Positions 51,111-61,999 of a DNA stretch of 64,000 nucleotides are shown piece by piece. The translations under genes and the position numbers were made by a program. How positions within the stretch are numbered: position 1 is the first letter of the stretch; each line of letters begins with the position of its first letter. The notes beneath the pieces are model-generated. The model was given only the letters and a program-made list of their open reading frames with translations. It was not told the origin of the DNA and made no database searches. The stretch spans positions 1 to 64,000 of the forward strand of contig RSEH01000068.1 of NCBI GenBank assembly GCA_006503475.1, written 5' to 3'. This stretch comes from Stentor roeselii. Lineage: Eukaryota; Ciliophora; Heterotrichea; Heterotrichida; Stentoridae.

Positions 51111-52040
51111 ATGAAAAGCATCTCAGAAACAGACCTCTGTCGAACAGCCCGCATAAAAACAATGCTTCTCCAAGACCAGCTCTGCAACAAAATCCTAATC
51201 GACCGCGAATCCTACACTTCTCTCCAAATCGAAATAAAAAACTCTAAAATCATGATCGACAAACTCTCAAAAGACAAAGAAGACCTAAAAAAAGCTCTTT
51301 CAGAATCACTTTCAAAACGAGACCAAATCTACTCAAAGCTAAAAAAATACAAAAATTTGCTTAAATCTCAAAAATTTTCGTCTGAAATCAGTCTTTCGAG
51401 CTTAAACAAAAAGTTCGAAGTTGATTCAGTCAACAAACAAGTCGGAACAAGGGACAAAAAAATTAAAGAACTTTACTTGGAACTTGAAAAACTCGAAAAT
51501 ATGTTAGTGAAAAAAGAAACTGAAATAAATACCTGGAAAGATCTTTATTCAGCTTCGAATTATATCAGAGCGGAAACTGAATATAAGAGTTCTCCTGATT
51601 TTTACTTGGATATCTTGAAAATCGCTCAGGTTTTCTTGGAAAAAGTCAAAAAAGATGCAATTTTGTATAAAAACTTTAAAAGTATTGCGAACTGTCCGAA
51701 GTATTTTTTTTCTTTGCTTGAAAAAAGGATCTGGGATGAAGCGATGATTAAGATTTTGACGTTTTGTGATGTTTTATTGACTAACTTTAAAATTGAGAGC
51801 ATGCTGATGAGGACTCCTTCGTTTAGTCCCCATCAGATTGAATATGAGAGTAAAGAAGAAAGGTTAAAACATGTATCGATTTTAAGCCCTGATACAAGTG
51901 TCAAGGATAATTCAGGAATAAGTAGGAGTACTAGCAACTCAGGAAATTTGAAAAAAGCTAGAGTGGCCCGAAAAAGACAAGACCCAGATTTAATAAAATA
52001 CCTCTCCCAAAGTGTATCTCAAAAAAAACTAATAACATAA
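51111..52040 (+). CDS. Coiled-coil protein, unrecognised (309 aa)
   Basis: The ATG follows TTTTCATTAAATC. Two helical coiled-coil blocks occupy about residues 18-100 and 105-150. A more globular stretch (about 155-245; aromatic-rich SSPDFYLDILKIAQVFLEKV) and a basic tail (KKARVARKRQDP) complete it. There is no membrane span, signal or known motif. The upstream 100 bp is pyrimidine-rich (CCTCTCTCTCT, GCCCTTACCC). The Piezo gene begins 51 bp after its stop on the same strand; whether they are co-regulated cannot be read from the sequence. Confidence 0.7.
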   Translation: MKSISETDLCRTARIKTMLLQDQLCNKILIDRESYTSLQIEIKNSKIMIDKLSKDKEDLKKALSESLSKRDQIYSKLKKYKNLLKSQKFSSEISLSSLNKKFEVDSVNKQVGTRDKKIKELYLELEKLENMLVKKETEINTWKDLYSASNYIRAETEYKSSPDFYLDILKIAQVFLEKVKKDAILYKNFKSIANCPKYFFSLLEKRIWDEAMIKILTFCDVLLTNFKIESMLMRTPSFSPHQIEYESKEERLKHVSILSPDTSVKDNSGISRSTSNSGNLKKARVARKRQDPDLIKYLSQSVSQKKLIT

Positions 52041-52091
52041 TTCTGCTTAAAAGTCTTAATTGTTGAAAATATTATATCGACTATATATAAG

Positions 52092-55000
52092 ATGATAGAT
52101 GGAGTCGTAAACACAATATTATTGTTTTTAGCCAACTGGCATCCCTCAGTCCTGGGTTACGGCTACGGAATATTTGGTTTAATTCTCTGGATTCAATGTC
52201 TTCGAAAGTCATTAGTTTCAAGCATAATATACAAGGTGACCCTGACCTACTCCTGCCTAGTATCGACATTAAAGCTACTATTCCTTATAATCTTCTGGTC
52301 AAATTCAACATTATCCATCTTCAACAATCGCAGACTTTTCACCATATTCGGGATTCATCTCGGCTGGACCTTCAACCAAGCCATGGTGATGAACTTTTAC
52401 GCAGAGATCATCGGAATCGTGATGAGCATCGCAGGGATTATCTACCGTAAACGAATGAAACCTAACCAGCATTTATTCAGCAGCAGATTCTTGGGAATCA
52501 TTGTTTTGGTGTCTTTGATTGCGACAATGCTAAGTTTTTATTCAATGATGAACGCAGTTTACTTTGTTTACTTGATGCTTTGGGTCAGCTTCTGGGGATA
52601 TCGAGTTAATGAAAGGTTTCTTAAACTTGGAATCACGGTCATTTCGGGAACTTCAATTCTTCAGATACTTTTCACACCTCTTTGCAAGATATTCTTACCT
52701 GGGGAGCAAAGTGTGAAGGCAAAAGCAGGAGTTCTTTATTTCAAAGACCAGACGATAGGAGTTTATATTTGTACTTATTTCTTGTTTTTTGCATCGATTT
52801 CTTTTCTGAGAAGATTGATTTTGAAAGGATTCAAAAATGACTACCCGGATATTGAAGGACTTGACCAGAAGTTGATAAGAAAAGAAACAGCGAATCCGAG
52901 GTTTACGAAAATTTTTGATAGTGTGATGGAGTACCTGTCGTTTACTTTGATTTATGGAGTCTGCATGTTTAATACTTTTCTGTGGATCGCGAACTTTAGA
53001 GGGTATTTGCAGATTATGATGATTACTTGGATGTTTTACTCGATTATTGAAACTGATAAGAATAGAATGATGGGATATGTCACGAGGAAGATTTTTATTC
53101 CTTTGATTCTGCTTGATTGTGGAATTTTGTATTTTTTTAACTTGTTTGATATTACTTTGCCTTTTTACCTTGCAAATTATAAAAAAGCTTATTCTCAGCT
53201 TTATGTTTTATTTGAAATCTGGACGATTTCTATGTTTTTCCTGCTTCAGAGACGGTTTAAGAAGACAAATATTGACAATAAGGACTCTTCGATTAGCATG
53301 AATATCCTGATAGGGATTTTTCTGGAAAACTCGAATAGGGTGGCTTTGATTGTGGTTTTCGTTATTGGTTTATCAAGAATTAACTTGTTTCACTTGGGCT
53401 TTATGATAATTTTCTTGGTTTTTATGCTGAGTTCAGAGATTTCAAAGAAATACTGGATTGTGCTGGTGCTTTATACACAGTTAATGATAATGATTGAGTA
53501 TGTGTTCGGGATCATCATTTATTCCGGAGTGACAGTGCATCAAAGCCGTACCTTAACATTAATAGGCTTATCCGCATATGAAATAGATCTAATCGCAGTA
53601 GTCTTTCCTCAAAACTTCTTAACTTGGATCCTTCTCCTATCAGCAGCCATGCAACTAAGTGCTTACCGAAGTTCATACATACCTCGAAACAGAAGAGAAA
53701 CAGTGCAAGGCACGAAAGGTTCTACAATCATTCTTTTCTTCAGCAAAGTTTACGCCTACATAATTTTCTTCCATGTGTGGATAGTCTACGCTGCGATTTT
53801 TTTCGCAATTATGATGAGTTCATTAAACATCATAAACTTTATAAGACTGTTGTTGTTAGTTATTTTGTACTCTTTGCACATCATGAACACTCAGCAGACC
53901 TTGAAACAAAACATGCCGAAAGTCGAGAAAAGATGGAATTTAATGGTTTTGTATAGTGGAGCTGTTTTAGTTGTCAGGTATCTTTACCAGTTTTTAAGAT
54001 ATGCAGATATACATGTTTTTACTTCTGAGTTCGTTGGAATAGAACTTTACAGTGATGAAGCACTTTATGAAAATATGGTCACTGACTGTATTATTTTGCT
54101 TGTCTGTGTCTATCAGAAGACTAGAATGAACTCGGCTCACCCTGCATTAGCTGGAGTATCAGAAATCTTGAGTATCACGGATATTATCAGACAGAGAGGA
54201 CTTTCAAGAAGCACAAGGCATGAATGGATTAAAAAGTTGGGAATATATTATTATTGCTATGTTTGCTATGTTGTTATATTCGTGATGGCAGTTTATTACA
54301 GAATTAGTATCTCCATGTTTTTGTATGTTTTTTGCATCCTGGTGTACTGCGGCTCTGTCGAAACTCATATTTTCTCTTCAATTATGCAAAAAAAAGACCA
54401 TGACCACAACCTGGTTAAAAACTATAGAATTCGCATATGGAAAGTCTTGATGATTCTCACTATTATTTATATTTTACTGTCCTTTCTCAGCTTTTGCATT
54501 AGAAATGATGTGTTTTTAGGGTCTTATGAAAATATGGAGTGGAGTTACTTTATTATGGGATTTAGTTTAGTGAAAAATGGTTTTTTACTTTCGACTAATT
54601 ATCAGTACCTTCTGATCTGCATATTGTTGACAATTGAAAGACATTTTCTAGATGATCTAATTGAATTCGGAGTGACTGACCTAACCCCAAAGCATCCTAA
54701 GGTCAATCTAGTGATAAAGATCTTGATCGAGTCTTTTTTACCCTCAATGGTCTTAGCAGTATCATTCGCGAAGTTAACAGTAGTCTCAATTTTATACTCT
54801 TTCATCGTATTCGCCACAATTCTCGTAAGGCCATACATCCGAGCTCGAGTTTTATTTTATTTACTTCTAGTCACAGGTCTGATCCAATACGTTTCCCTGC
54901 TAGTAAACCTTTCCAAGTACGACTCTCCATTTAAAGTTCCCGAAAACGCTTTAGACCCGCCCTGGAAGCGTATCTACGACCACCGAGAAGACGACACCTT

Positions 55001-58000
55001 GACATTCCTCAACGTCGGGACTCACATGAAGCAAACTTTAGGACTTTTCGGTGACTTGGGAGTGATTTGGGTGTTATGCATTTTTTTCGCTCTTTTCGCA
55101 ATGGCCGAAGAGGACATCGCCACTGTTTTCAAGCAACGCGAATCAGGGCTAACAAAAAAGCAAAAGAAACAAAAAGAGATCTTATATTCAATCGTTCATT
55201 TTTTAGTTCTTTTCATTGTTTTGATCTTTATTTCAGAGAGTTCTGGTTTTTTTTCTTTGCTTTATTGCATTTTTTGCTTGATTTGCATCTTTTTAGCAAA
55301 TCGCATTCTTCGCAATTTAAAAGCTTTCATGAAATATAAAAATTTGTTGAGGTACTTTTTGGTCCCGTTGATGAGTGGAGAACTTTTTCTCCAGACTTTG
55401 TTTCAGCTGCCGATTCACGGGTACTTCGACAGGTATGATGAAGAATGGTTCAATGCGATTGGCCTGGCGCAGCTTTGGTCAGCAGGAGGGGCGGAACCGA
55501 CGGATGTTGAGCAGAAATACAAGAGAATTTATTTCAAATCATTCACTCTTGGCTTTATCTTACTTGTCACTTGGATGATGAACACCTCGGACTATCAGAA
55601 GTTTGTTGAAAACCTTTCAAAAAATTATAGAATTAAAGCAAAAAAATTAGGAGTTCAACTCGCTTATCACTTTAATAATCAAAGAGTTAAACAGCTGAAG
55701 GAACATGTCGAACAACGAAAACAAGCAAAAAAAGAACTGGAGGATTTAGAAGAAAATGTAAAAAAATGGAACATGAAGTACCATGAAAGAAGCACCATCA
55801 ACTTCAGAACAATACAAAAAGATGAAAATTCTGAAAGTTACTCGATTAAAGAGCTGAAAAATCAGTACAAACCTGGAATTGTTAGAATTATCCAAAATTA
55901 CTTGATAGGCCTGATGAATCCAATTATTTTCAAGCACTTTATCTGCAGGATCAAACTGAAAAAAAACGAGAAAATCGCTGAAGAAGAGCAAAAAGAACGT
56001 GAAGAAAAATTATCCATTGTTTCTGGAGAAGGGGTTGAAAGTCACATGCCGAGTGAAGAAGAAATAACAAAAGAAAAGTTGATTCATATGTTAAAGCGAA
56101 AACACCATATTTATATCTTGAACATCAAGGATTATTTGAAGATTTTAGGATATGGGCTCTGTTCTTCAACTGAAGGAATAGTTTTTTTCTTTTTCTTTTT
56201 GAATCATTTTTACTACGCTTCACTTGAGTCGTTAGTTTTTCCTTTGTCAGTTCTTTGTTACGCCCTGCTCGCTTACCCAAGAGCGAACCCGAAGTACTTC
56301 CGAATAATGTTGATTTACACAGAGGTTGTTTTTCTTACTAAGTTCGTTATCAATCTTTACATCTGGGACTTCCTGGACAGAGATTATCCAGATGGAGCTA
56401 AAATCGGTTTTAACTTTGCTCAAAACACTTATAGTCAAAGTCTCACCAAATATATCATCTTAGATGCCATATGCATGCTTGTCTTACTCGCTCATGAGTA
56501 TTACCTTATCCGATGCGGACTTCATGAACACACTGAAACCGATATTGAAAGTTTAGAACAGGCTCATACTCGAAGGAAGTTCTTGTCGACTAGAAGAAGT
56601 CTTACTCTTAGTATGGCTGGAACTACTCAAAAAAGACCGAAAATGAAATTTTCTGAAAGGTTGAAAGGATTTTTTGGAGCTATTCGAGGAGGGAATATTG
56701 AGGAAAAACCTGGGTTTGATTATTATACTAGAACGGTTTTGATTCAGTTTTTGATTTTAATACTTATTTTGTTTTTCTTTCCTCAGATGTCTGGAGAGTC
56801 TGAAAGTTTTATTGGAATTTTTGAGTAAGGTTTATTTAGAGCGAATACTTTTCCTGGAACTCTTGTCATTGCTTTGATATTTCATATTTTTATCATGTTT
56901 CTTGAAAGGTTTATTTATATTGAAATTACCTCTAATGTTAGTAATAAAACTGATAAGTTGGAAAAAACTGATCAGGAAAGAAAAGATTCAGAAAAAAGTT
57001 TAGAAAAAAAACAGTTTGATACAAGTATAAGAGAATCTGAGCACGAAATCGAACCCAAAACAAGTGAAGTTGACAAACAATCCAAAAAAATAGTATTTAA
57101 GTTCTATTTTCACATATTCCTTGTGATCGTAGTGCACATTCTGATATTTTGGTTCTTCCCAATCCATTCAAACTATCAAAAAAATGCACAAATTTATTGT
57201 CCAGATCGATATAACACAATCAACTGCAATAACTTTGAAGTGAATCCAACTTTAGAAGTTTTTTATGTTTTCTGCCTTTTATATTTTATAACATCTGCAT
57301 TACAAATAAAGTACGGTGCACCTAAGTCTAGAGCAGGTGAGTTCGTTTTGATGAAAATACAAAATGAACCAGCTAATATTGCATTTTTGATATACCGTGG
57401 GATTCCTTTTCTCTTTGAGATTCGAACTTTAATGGACTGGACATTTACGGCTACAACTTTGAGAGTAATGCAGTGGTTTAAATTTGAAGAGATTTACGCG
57501 AATTTATACAATACGAAATGTGATCAACTTGAACTTGCTGAACATACTAGAGGTGAAAAGCTTTCAAAGTGTGAAAAAACATTGAAAGGTTGTTGCTTTC
57601 TCCTAATAATTCTTCTATGTATATTGGCACCTCTAATAATTTTCAGCGAGCTGAACCCAATAGTCTATGAAAATCCAGTGAAGAGCCTTTACATGTCTTT
57701 AGGAATAAAATCAGGAAGCACGAATTACTACCCATTATTCGCCACCTCATTGATAACACACAAGTCGAGCGTCAGCGAAAACGAGTGGAACGATGAAGAC
57801 TTCAGCAAAGCGGGCCAACTTACAGTAAACGACCGAGACTTAATGAAAAAATTTACATTGAACACCTACTCAGATGACGACTGGATAATATCAAAAAAAG
57901 TATCAGAAGAGCTCTGTATTTCTTTATACAACAAAAAAAACCTCGAATTCAAAGCGAATTACGTCTTCACTCGAGACTATCCAAAAAACCAACAGACAGT

Positions 58001-58574
58001 AAGCAACTACGTGACGACCTCCATGAGCGACAAGGACTGTGAAGAATTCTACAAAGTAGCCTGCACCAACAGCACCGGTTTAACCTTCACCAAAAAGAAC
58101 ACCTTTAAAAAAGTGGTGCGACTCCTGAGTACAGGTGCAAATATCCTTCCAATAATCATCAACGACAACGATTTAAAAACCAACCTTCATGTAACTTTTT
58201 TAAACAGCACTGAAAAGATCTGGAGAGTTGGAAGAAACAGCGACTTTGAAGGTATCCAGTTATATGTGGTATCAGAAAAGTACAGTCCAGTTACTTTTAA
58301 CTTCTCAGTGATAACTTTTTACATTTCAGTCACTTATCTTGTCGGGAAGCTGCTGCGAGTGATTATTTCAGGAGGGGCGAATAACATTCCTCTTGTTGAC
58401 ATGCGCCACCCTGACGCTCTTATGAATATTTGCTCTGGCATTTATGTCAGCAGGATGAATGGCGACTTGATGAAAGAAGAAGAACTTTACTATGAACTAA
58501 TTGATATCCTTCGATCACCGGAGTTGATGAAGATGATCGCTGGCAGTAGTTCAATAAAAAATAAAGAAGATTAG
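52092..58574 (+). CDS. PIEZO: Piezo mechanosensitive cation channel
   Basis: Exons 52092-56824 and 56840-58574 give 2155 residues, somewhat shorter than animal Piezo (about 2500). Most of the chain is hydrophobic bundles of four helices (the blade, roughly residues 1-1450). The definitive block sits in the C-terminal third: PFLFEIRTLMDWTFTATTL, then QWFKFEEIYANLYNTKC, matching the Piezo anchor/outer-helix signature. It is followed by an extracellular cap (about 1900-2080), a pore helix region and the terminal acidic LYYELIDILRSPELMK, the equivalent of the animal 'YRSPE' end. Piezo trimers open on membrane stretch and pass Ca2+ and Na+. In Stentor-like cells a touch-sensing role in contraction is a natural inference. 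The ATG follows ACTATATATAAG. Confidence 0.96.
56825..56839 (+). other. 15-nt intron of PIEZO
   Basis: GTAAGGTTTATTTAG, phase 2, with an in-frame TAA. Splicing gives IGIFEANTFPGTLVIALIFH, restoring a membrane helix with the Pro-Gly step seen at this place in Piezo proteins. Confidence 0.95.
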
Positions 58575-58580
58575 TAATAA

Positions 58581-58832
58581 ATGGACTCGAATATCTTCAA
58601 CCTTCTCGATGACGATGCAGAAGTTCCTAGAACCATTCAGCAAAAGATAAGAGATGTCTCTTTTAAATCAGAAGAAAAGTTCGAAAAAAGCGAAATCAAG
58701 TCAAAAGCGATCGTCGGGAAAAAAAATAAAGAAATCCGAAGAGGCAGAGACTCAAAATCAAGAAGCGACGCGAAACTATCAAAAAGACAGAAAAAAGAAT
58801 CACTCAGATCAAAGTCTAAAAGTATTTATTAG
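58581..58832 (+). CDS. Small basic protein (83 aa)
   Basis: The ATG is preceded by TAGTAATAA and lies 6 bp after the PIEZO stop. An acidic start (MDSNIFNLLDDDAEVP) is followed by a strongly basic, Lys/Ser/Arg-rich tail (GKKNKEIRRGRDSKSRSD). It is probably disordered and could be nuclear. No family is recognised. A shifted frame over the same region (58654-58851) lacks a start in good context. The next gene is convergent, 8 bp away. Support comes from start context and packing only. Confidence 0.6.
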   Translation: MDSNIFNLLDDDAEVPRTIQQKIRDVSFKSEEKFEKSEIKSKAIVGKKNKEIRRGRDSKSRSDAKLSKRQKKESLRSKSKSIY

Positions 58833-58840
58833 TAACTACT

Positions 58841-59266
58841 CTAGTACTTGAATCCTCCATTAGATGCCTTCAAGATTTCCATCTGCTGCTTCTCAAAAAA
58901 GCTCTTCCTTCCTCTTTTTTTCTTGATTTTAAATTCAGTTACATTACTTTTGACCTTTTCAGCCTTGTTTTTCTTCACCCTGACCTTAAACTGGATATCT
59001 TTCGGGTCAAATCGACAATGAGGGTCATTGCATTTTCCAGAATGGCTAAAAACCAAAAACTGTTCTAATTTTTCAAGAGCTTCTTTTAATACACAGCAGT
59101 TTTCATTAGTATCAATCCCCTTTTTTCCTTCACAATTTCCAGCTTTTTCACATCTTATCTGAGACTCAGTCTTGAACATCGCGGGATTGATTTTGTAGTT
59201 GTCGGCTTCGGTCTCTGTTTCTTGCCACCAGGCGCAGATCTGTTTAAAGTACCCTCTTCTTTCCAT
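58841..59266 (-). CDS. Small cysteine-containing basic protein (141 aa)
   Basis: The ATG at 59264-59266 follows GTCCCCCATAA. The centre holds eight Cys in pairs (C-x5-C, CC, and HSGKCNDPHC with an H), spacing suggestive of one or two zinc sites. The C-terminus is basic with KKKRGRKS, an AT-hook-like or nuclear-localisation-like patch. This suggests a nuclear DNA- or RNA-associated protein, but no family matches what I know. Its start is 20 bp from the divergent 460-residue gene. Confidence 0.68.
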   Translation of the reverse strand: MERRGYFKQICAWWQETETEADNYKINPAMFKTESQIRCEKAGNCEGKKGIDTNENCCVLKEALEKLEQFLVFSHSGKCNDPHCRFDPKDIQFKVRVKKNKAEKVKSNVTEFKIKKKRGRKSFFEKQQMEILKASNGGFKY

Positions 59267-59286
59267 TTATGGGGGACTTTGTATAA
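59267..59286. promoter_or_regulatory. 20-bp bidirectional start region
   Basis: TTATGGGGGACTTTGTATAA separates two divergent ATGs. Each side has ATAA directly against its start codon (CATAA|ATG on the reverse strand, TATAA|ATG on the forward), with a short GC patch in the middle. Confidence 0.6.
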
Positions 59287-60684
59287 ATGTTTAGTCCTCG
59301 GCCAGCTACTCAGAGTACTCAAGTACAGAGGTGCCTTGAAATGATTGGAAAAGTGGAAGATATGGTATGCACATTTCAAGTTCAGGGTCATTCTAGACCG
59401 AGTCGACCTAAAGTCGACTCAAGACCTACCCGCCGGTCAAGTGATTTTTCGGATGTTATCCCTTCTTTGAAGAAGGCTGTTGAGGTTTTAAAGACACGGC
59501 TGTCATCTTCTAGTCCTAAGTCAGTTATTATTCCGAACTTTAGAAGGTTCAAGCAGAGATTTGCAACGAGCAGCGTCTTGGGTCCGGGTTTTTATGATAA
59601 TAAACTACCAAAAATCGAGCAAGACCACGATTTCACCGAAATTCCGAGACTCGGAGACAAAATTGAGCACAAACTCTGCACATTCAAAGCCAAAAGAAAA
59701 TCCCTCACATTTGAAGAAACCTCAAGAATCACAATTTTCGATAACGTCTCAGCCAAAACTTCAAAAGAAATAAAAGAAAAAGCAAGACTTCACAATGAAA
59801 GAGTTGAAATCGCTAAAGCAGCTGCTCGAGAAATCAAAGAGTTTTACTCAGAAAATCGAAAAGTAAAGTTATCTGCAAAGCTACAGCGAATGAAATGGCT
59901 TGAAAACAAAGAAGAAATAATCGAGTTAAAGAAAACCTGGCGTCTTTTCCTGACATGTGTGTCAATTTGCAGTGTTTTAAACGTGAAAAAAACGAATTTC
60001 AAAGTAATGAAGTGGAGATCTAAGCTTCTCGGTAAAGTTTTTTTATACTGTGCACGATTTCTCGGCATCCACAAGAAGCGTCTGATGAAAAGACGTAGAA
60101 AAATCACTTACAAGGTAAAAAATACTTAGAACGTTCTCTTCATTTCCAAGCCATTTTCAAAGTGGTCTTTAAACAAAGTCAGCAAGTTCCACTCAATGAT
60201 TTTTTTCGTCTGCAACAAGACCAACCAAGTGAAAGGTCTTTTCAACCTGATGTTCAAATGGCAGAGTGCAGCTCGAAAGGTAGTAAAGCTCATAAAAAGC
60301 AACACAGTGATTCTCGAGTACCGCAAATATGCTTTACACGAGCAGGTCAAAAAGCTCTCTCAAAAAAGCCGTCAAGTCCCAGAATACTCTGACTATTTAA
60401 GACTGAATTCTTTGCCTTACCTGGAGCTGGACAAGGTGATAAAGACTTACATTCAAGAACGTCTTACTTCATATCTCCGGGTTTCAAGTCAATTTTCAAC
60501 TTACAGTAAAAAAGACCAGGCACCTTCTTTAAAGTTAAACTCAAAAACCATCTTCATAGGGTCTCGAAGGCCGCAGACAGGTGAAGCCAAGTTTATTTTA
60601 TTCGGTCACCCTTTAGTCCTTTTAAACAACCTGATGCGAATCCACAACCAAAAAACTAAAAAAACCATTCGGTTCAAAGTCTAG
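59287..60684 (+). CDS. Basic helical protein (460 aa), possibly cytoskeletal
   Basis: Two exons (59287-60114, 60130-60684) join over a 15-nt intron. The product is rich in Lys/Arg/Ser. About residues 95-110 carry SVLGPGFYDNKLP, which resembles one SHIPPO-type PGPGxY repeat found in axonemal proteins. From about 160 on it is helical, with long basic amphipathic stretches through and beyond the intron (LIKSNTVILEYRKYALHEQVKK, residues spread over 20+). The C-terminus (TGEAKFILFGHPLVLLNN) is more ordered. The single SHIPPO-like motif is weak evidence for a ciliary role; a Tctex1 chain is the next gene 15 bp on, which fits but proves nothing. The ATG follows TTTGTATAA. Confidence 0.72.
60115..60129 (+). 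other. 15-nt intron of the 460-aa gene
   Basis: GTAAAAAATACTTAG, phase 0, ending in an in-frame TAG. Splicing joins RKITYK to NVLFISKPFSKW and on without further stops. Confidence 0.85.
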
Positions 60685-60699
60685 TCATTAATTTAATAA

Positions 60700-61089
60700 A
60701 TGAAAAGCACTGGACTTGGAATTGGCGCATTACCTGAAAACTACTCAACTCGGCCAAGCTACAAAGACAAATTCTGCCCAATTAAAGCGAAGAATATCAT
60801 GAAAGACATCGTTGACACTGCTCTAGTCGAAGAGAAATACCAGGGCCGGTCAACAATAAGCCAACATAACCTGGACATCGCTGAAAACGTCAGAAGTCGC
60901 TTGAAAGACGAGTTCACCAGCAGGTTTAAAATCATGGTTCAAGTCGTCATCGGGGAAAAACAAGGCCAAGGCGTGAGAATGGGCTCGAAGTGCTTTTGGG
61001 ACTCAGACACTGATAACGTGGCTTGGTACACTTTTATGAATGACTCGCTTTTTTGCATTGTTGTCGCCTTTGCCACATACCAATACTAG
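60700..61089 (+). CDS. Tctex1-type dynein light chain, DYNLT2/TCTEX1D branch
   Basis: The frame gives 129 residues. The C-terminal half is nearly diagnostic of the TCTEX1D2 (DYNLT2B) branch: FKIMVQVVIGEKQGQGV, SKCFWDSDTDN, MNDSLFCIVVAFATYQY, ending in the typical Tyr. The N-terminus contains a Y-x-x-x-P-S-Y-like lead and the alpha-helical dimer region. In animals and Chlamydomonas this chain belongs to IFT dynein-2 and inner-arm dynein I1. It is clearly distinct from the copy at 30374-30754, which is less conserved near the end. The ATG follows TTAATTTAATAA, 15 bp after the upstream stop. Confidence 0.95.
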   Translation: MKSTGLGIGALPENYSTRPSYKDKFCPIKAKNIMKDIVDTALVEEKYQGRSTISQHNLDIAENVRSRLKDEFTSRFKIMVQVVIGEKQGQGVRMGSKCFWDSDTDNVAWYTFMNDSLFCIVVAFATYQY

Positions 61090-61100
61090 TTATGAATTAG

Positions 61101-61391
61101 TTAAAGCTGAAAAGTTTTGGTTTTTCTTTTGGATAACTGACTTGATGAGGTTTTAGAAGAATTCGGAATTTGTTTGAATCTTGGAGTTTCTACCTCGTTT
61201 TCATCTTGGAATTTAATGGAGGTTGAGGAATGCTTGCCTCGCGGGGGACGGGTTGATGGGAACTTTACTTTTGGAGAGACTGGCTTTAGCCTTGTGCCTT
61301 TTTCTAGTGATATGAATGGATCGGTGATGGACTTGCTTGATGACCTGGGCTGTGATCGAGAGACTTTTAACCTGATTTGTTCGAAGAGCAT
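61101..61391 (-). CDS. Small Ser/Lys-rich protein (96 aa), probable
   Basis: The ATG is preceded by ATATTTAAATCAC and the TAA lies 11 bp from the convergent Tctex1 stop. The sequence is basic, Ser/Pro/Lys-rich and probably disordered (SRSQPRSSSKS, SKTSSSQLSKRKTK). An opposing frame on the + strand (61174-61395) begins with a non-ATG or gives only 59 residues from its first ATG, and its context is poorer. Support is therefore start context and spacing, not homology. Confidence 0.55.
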   Translation of the reverse strand: MLFEQIRLKVSRSQPRSSSKSITDPFISLEKGTRLKPVSPKVKFPSTRPPRGKHSSTSIKFQDENEVETPRFKQIPNSSKTSSSQLSKRKTKTFQL

Positions 61392-61448
61392 GTGATTTAA
61401 ATATAAGACTCAAGAAAAAAGTTAAATTTTTCTATTATTTTGAAGAAA

Positions 61449-61994
61449 TTAACTTGGAATCACAGCTTCTGGTAAACTTTGAAGACAAGCTGGAAGTCGG
61501 ATTTTTTTAGTTTCTAAATATTTTTTGTAGTTGTGAACTGTTTGTAAACCTGCAAGTTTCTTTTGAGACTCTGAGTAAAGCATTTCGTATTTGTTGAAGT
61601 TTTTTTCTTTTCTTGAAGATGCTAAAGGGTTGAAGTCAGGTTCGCCTTTATGAAGAAAATAATAAAGATTTTTCGCTCGGTTTTCAATGTCTTTTCTGTT
61701 GACTTCTGGAATCATTGACAGCTGCTGCCAGTACTTGGGGTTGATATACCAAGGACTTCTATATTTTGTTTTTCCGTTAAGCCCTACAAGTGAAGGTTTC
61801 ATGAAACGTTCTTGACTCGCAGCTTTTTCAAGTCTTTTCGGCGAGTTTTGCTTTTCGATTGAAATTTTCTTGAACTTTTCATCCAAGACTATGAGATCAG
61901 AAGGTTCTGGTCTATGTGACTTGATGACTTGTTTATCATCGACGAAGAGCCATTCATCTCCCATGTATCGTCTACGAAGTGATTTCATATTCAT
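61449..61994 (-). CDS. Unrecognised protein (181 aa)
   Basis: The ATG at 61992-61994 is 5 bp from the TMEM208 stop (TAG AAATA ATG on the sense strand). It is basic and Tyr/Trp-containing, with a compact SPWYINPKYWQQLSMIP patch (about 95-111) and a helical RKEKNFNKYEMLYSESQKKL stretch (residues across ~20). No membrane span or zinc site is seen. The patch suggests a folded or structural repeat-poor protein, possibly cytoskeletal, but no family is recognised. A second Met two codons in is an alternative start. Confidence 0.7.
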   Translation of the reverse strand: MNMKSLRRRYMGDEWLFVDDKQVIKSHRPEPSDLIVLDEKFKKISIEKQNSPKRLEKAASQERFMKPSLVGLNGKTKYRSPWYINPKYWQQLSMIPEVNRKDIENRAKNLYYFLHKGEPDFNPLASSRKEKNFNKYEMLYSESQKKLAGLQTVHNYKKYLETKKIRLPACLQSLPEAVIPS

Positions 61995-61999
61995 TATTT

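Noticed and set aside
56874-58574. Separate gene for the Piezo C-terminus
   Set aside because: It lacks an ATG at a usable place and continues the Piezo chain through a 15-nt intron.
61174-61395. Forward-strand small gene opposite the 96-aa gene
   Set aside because: No ATG at the start of the frame; the first ATG leaves 59 residues, with poorer upstream context than the reverse-strand gene.
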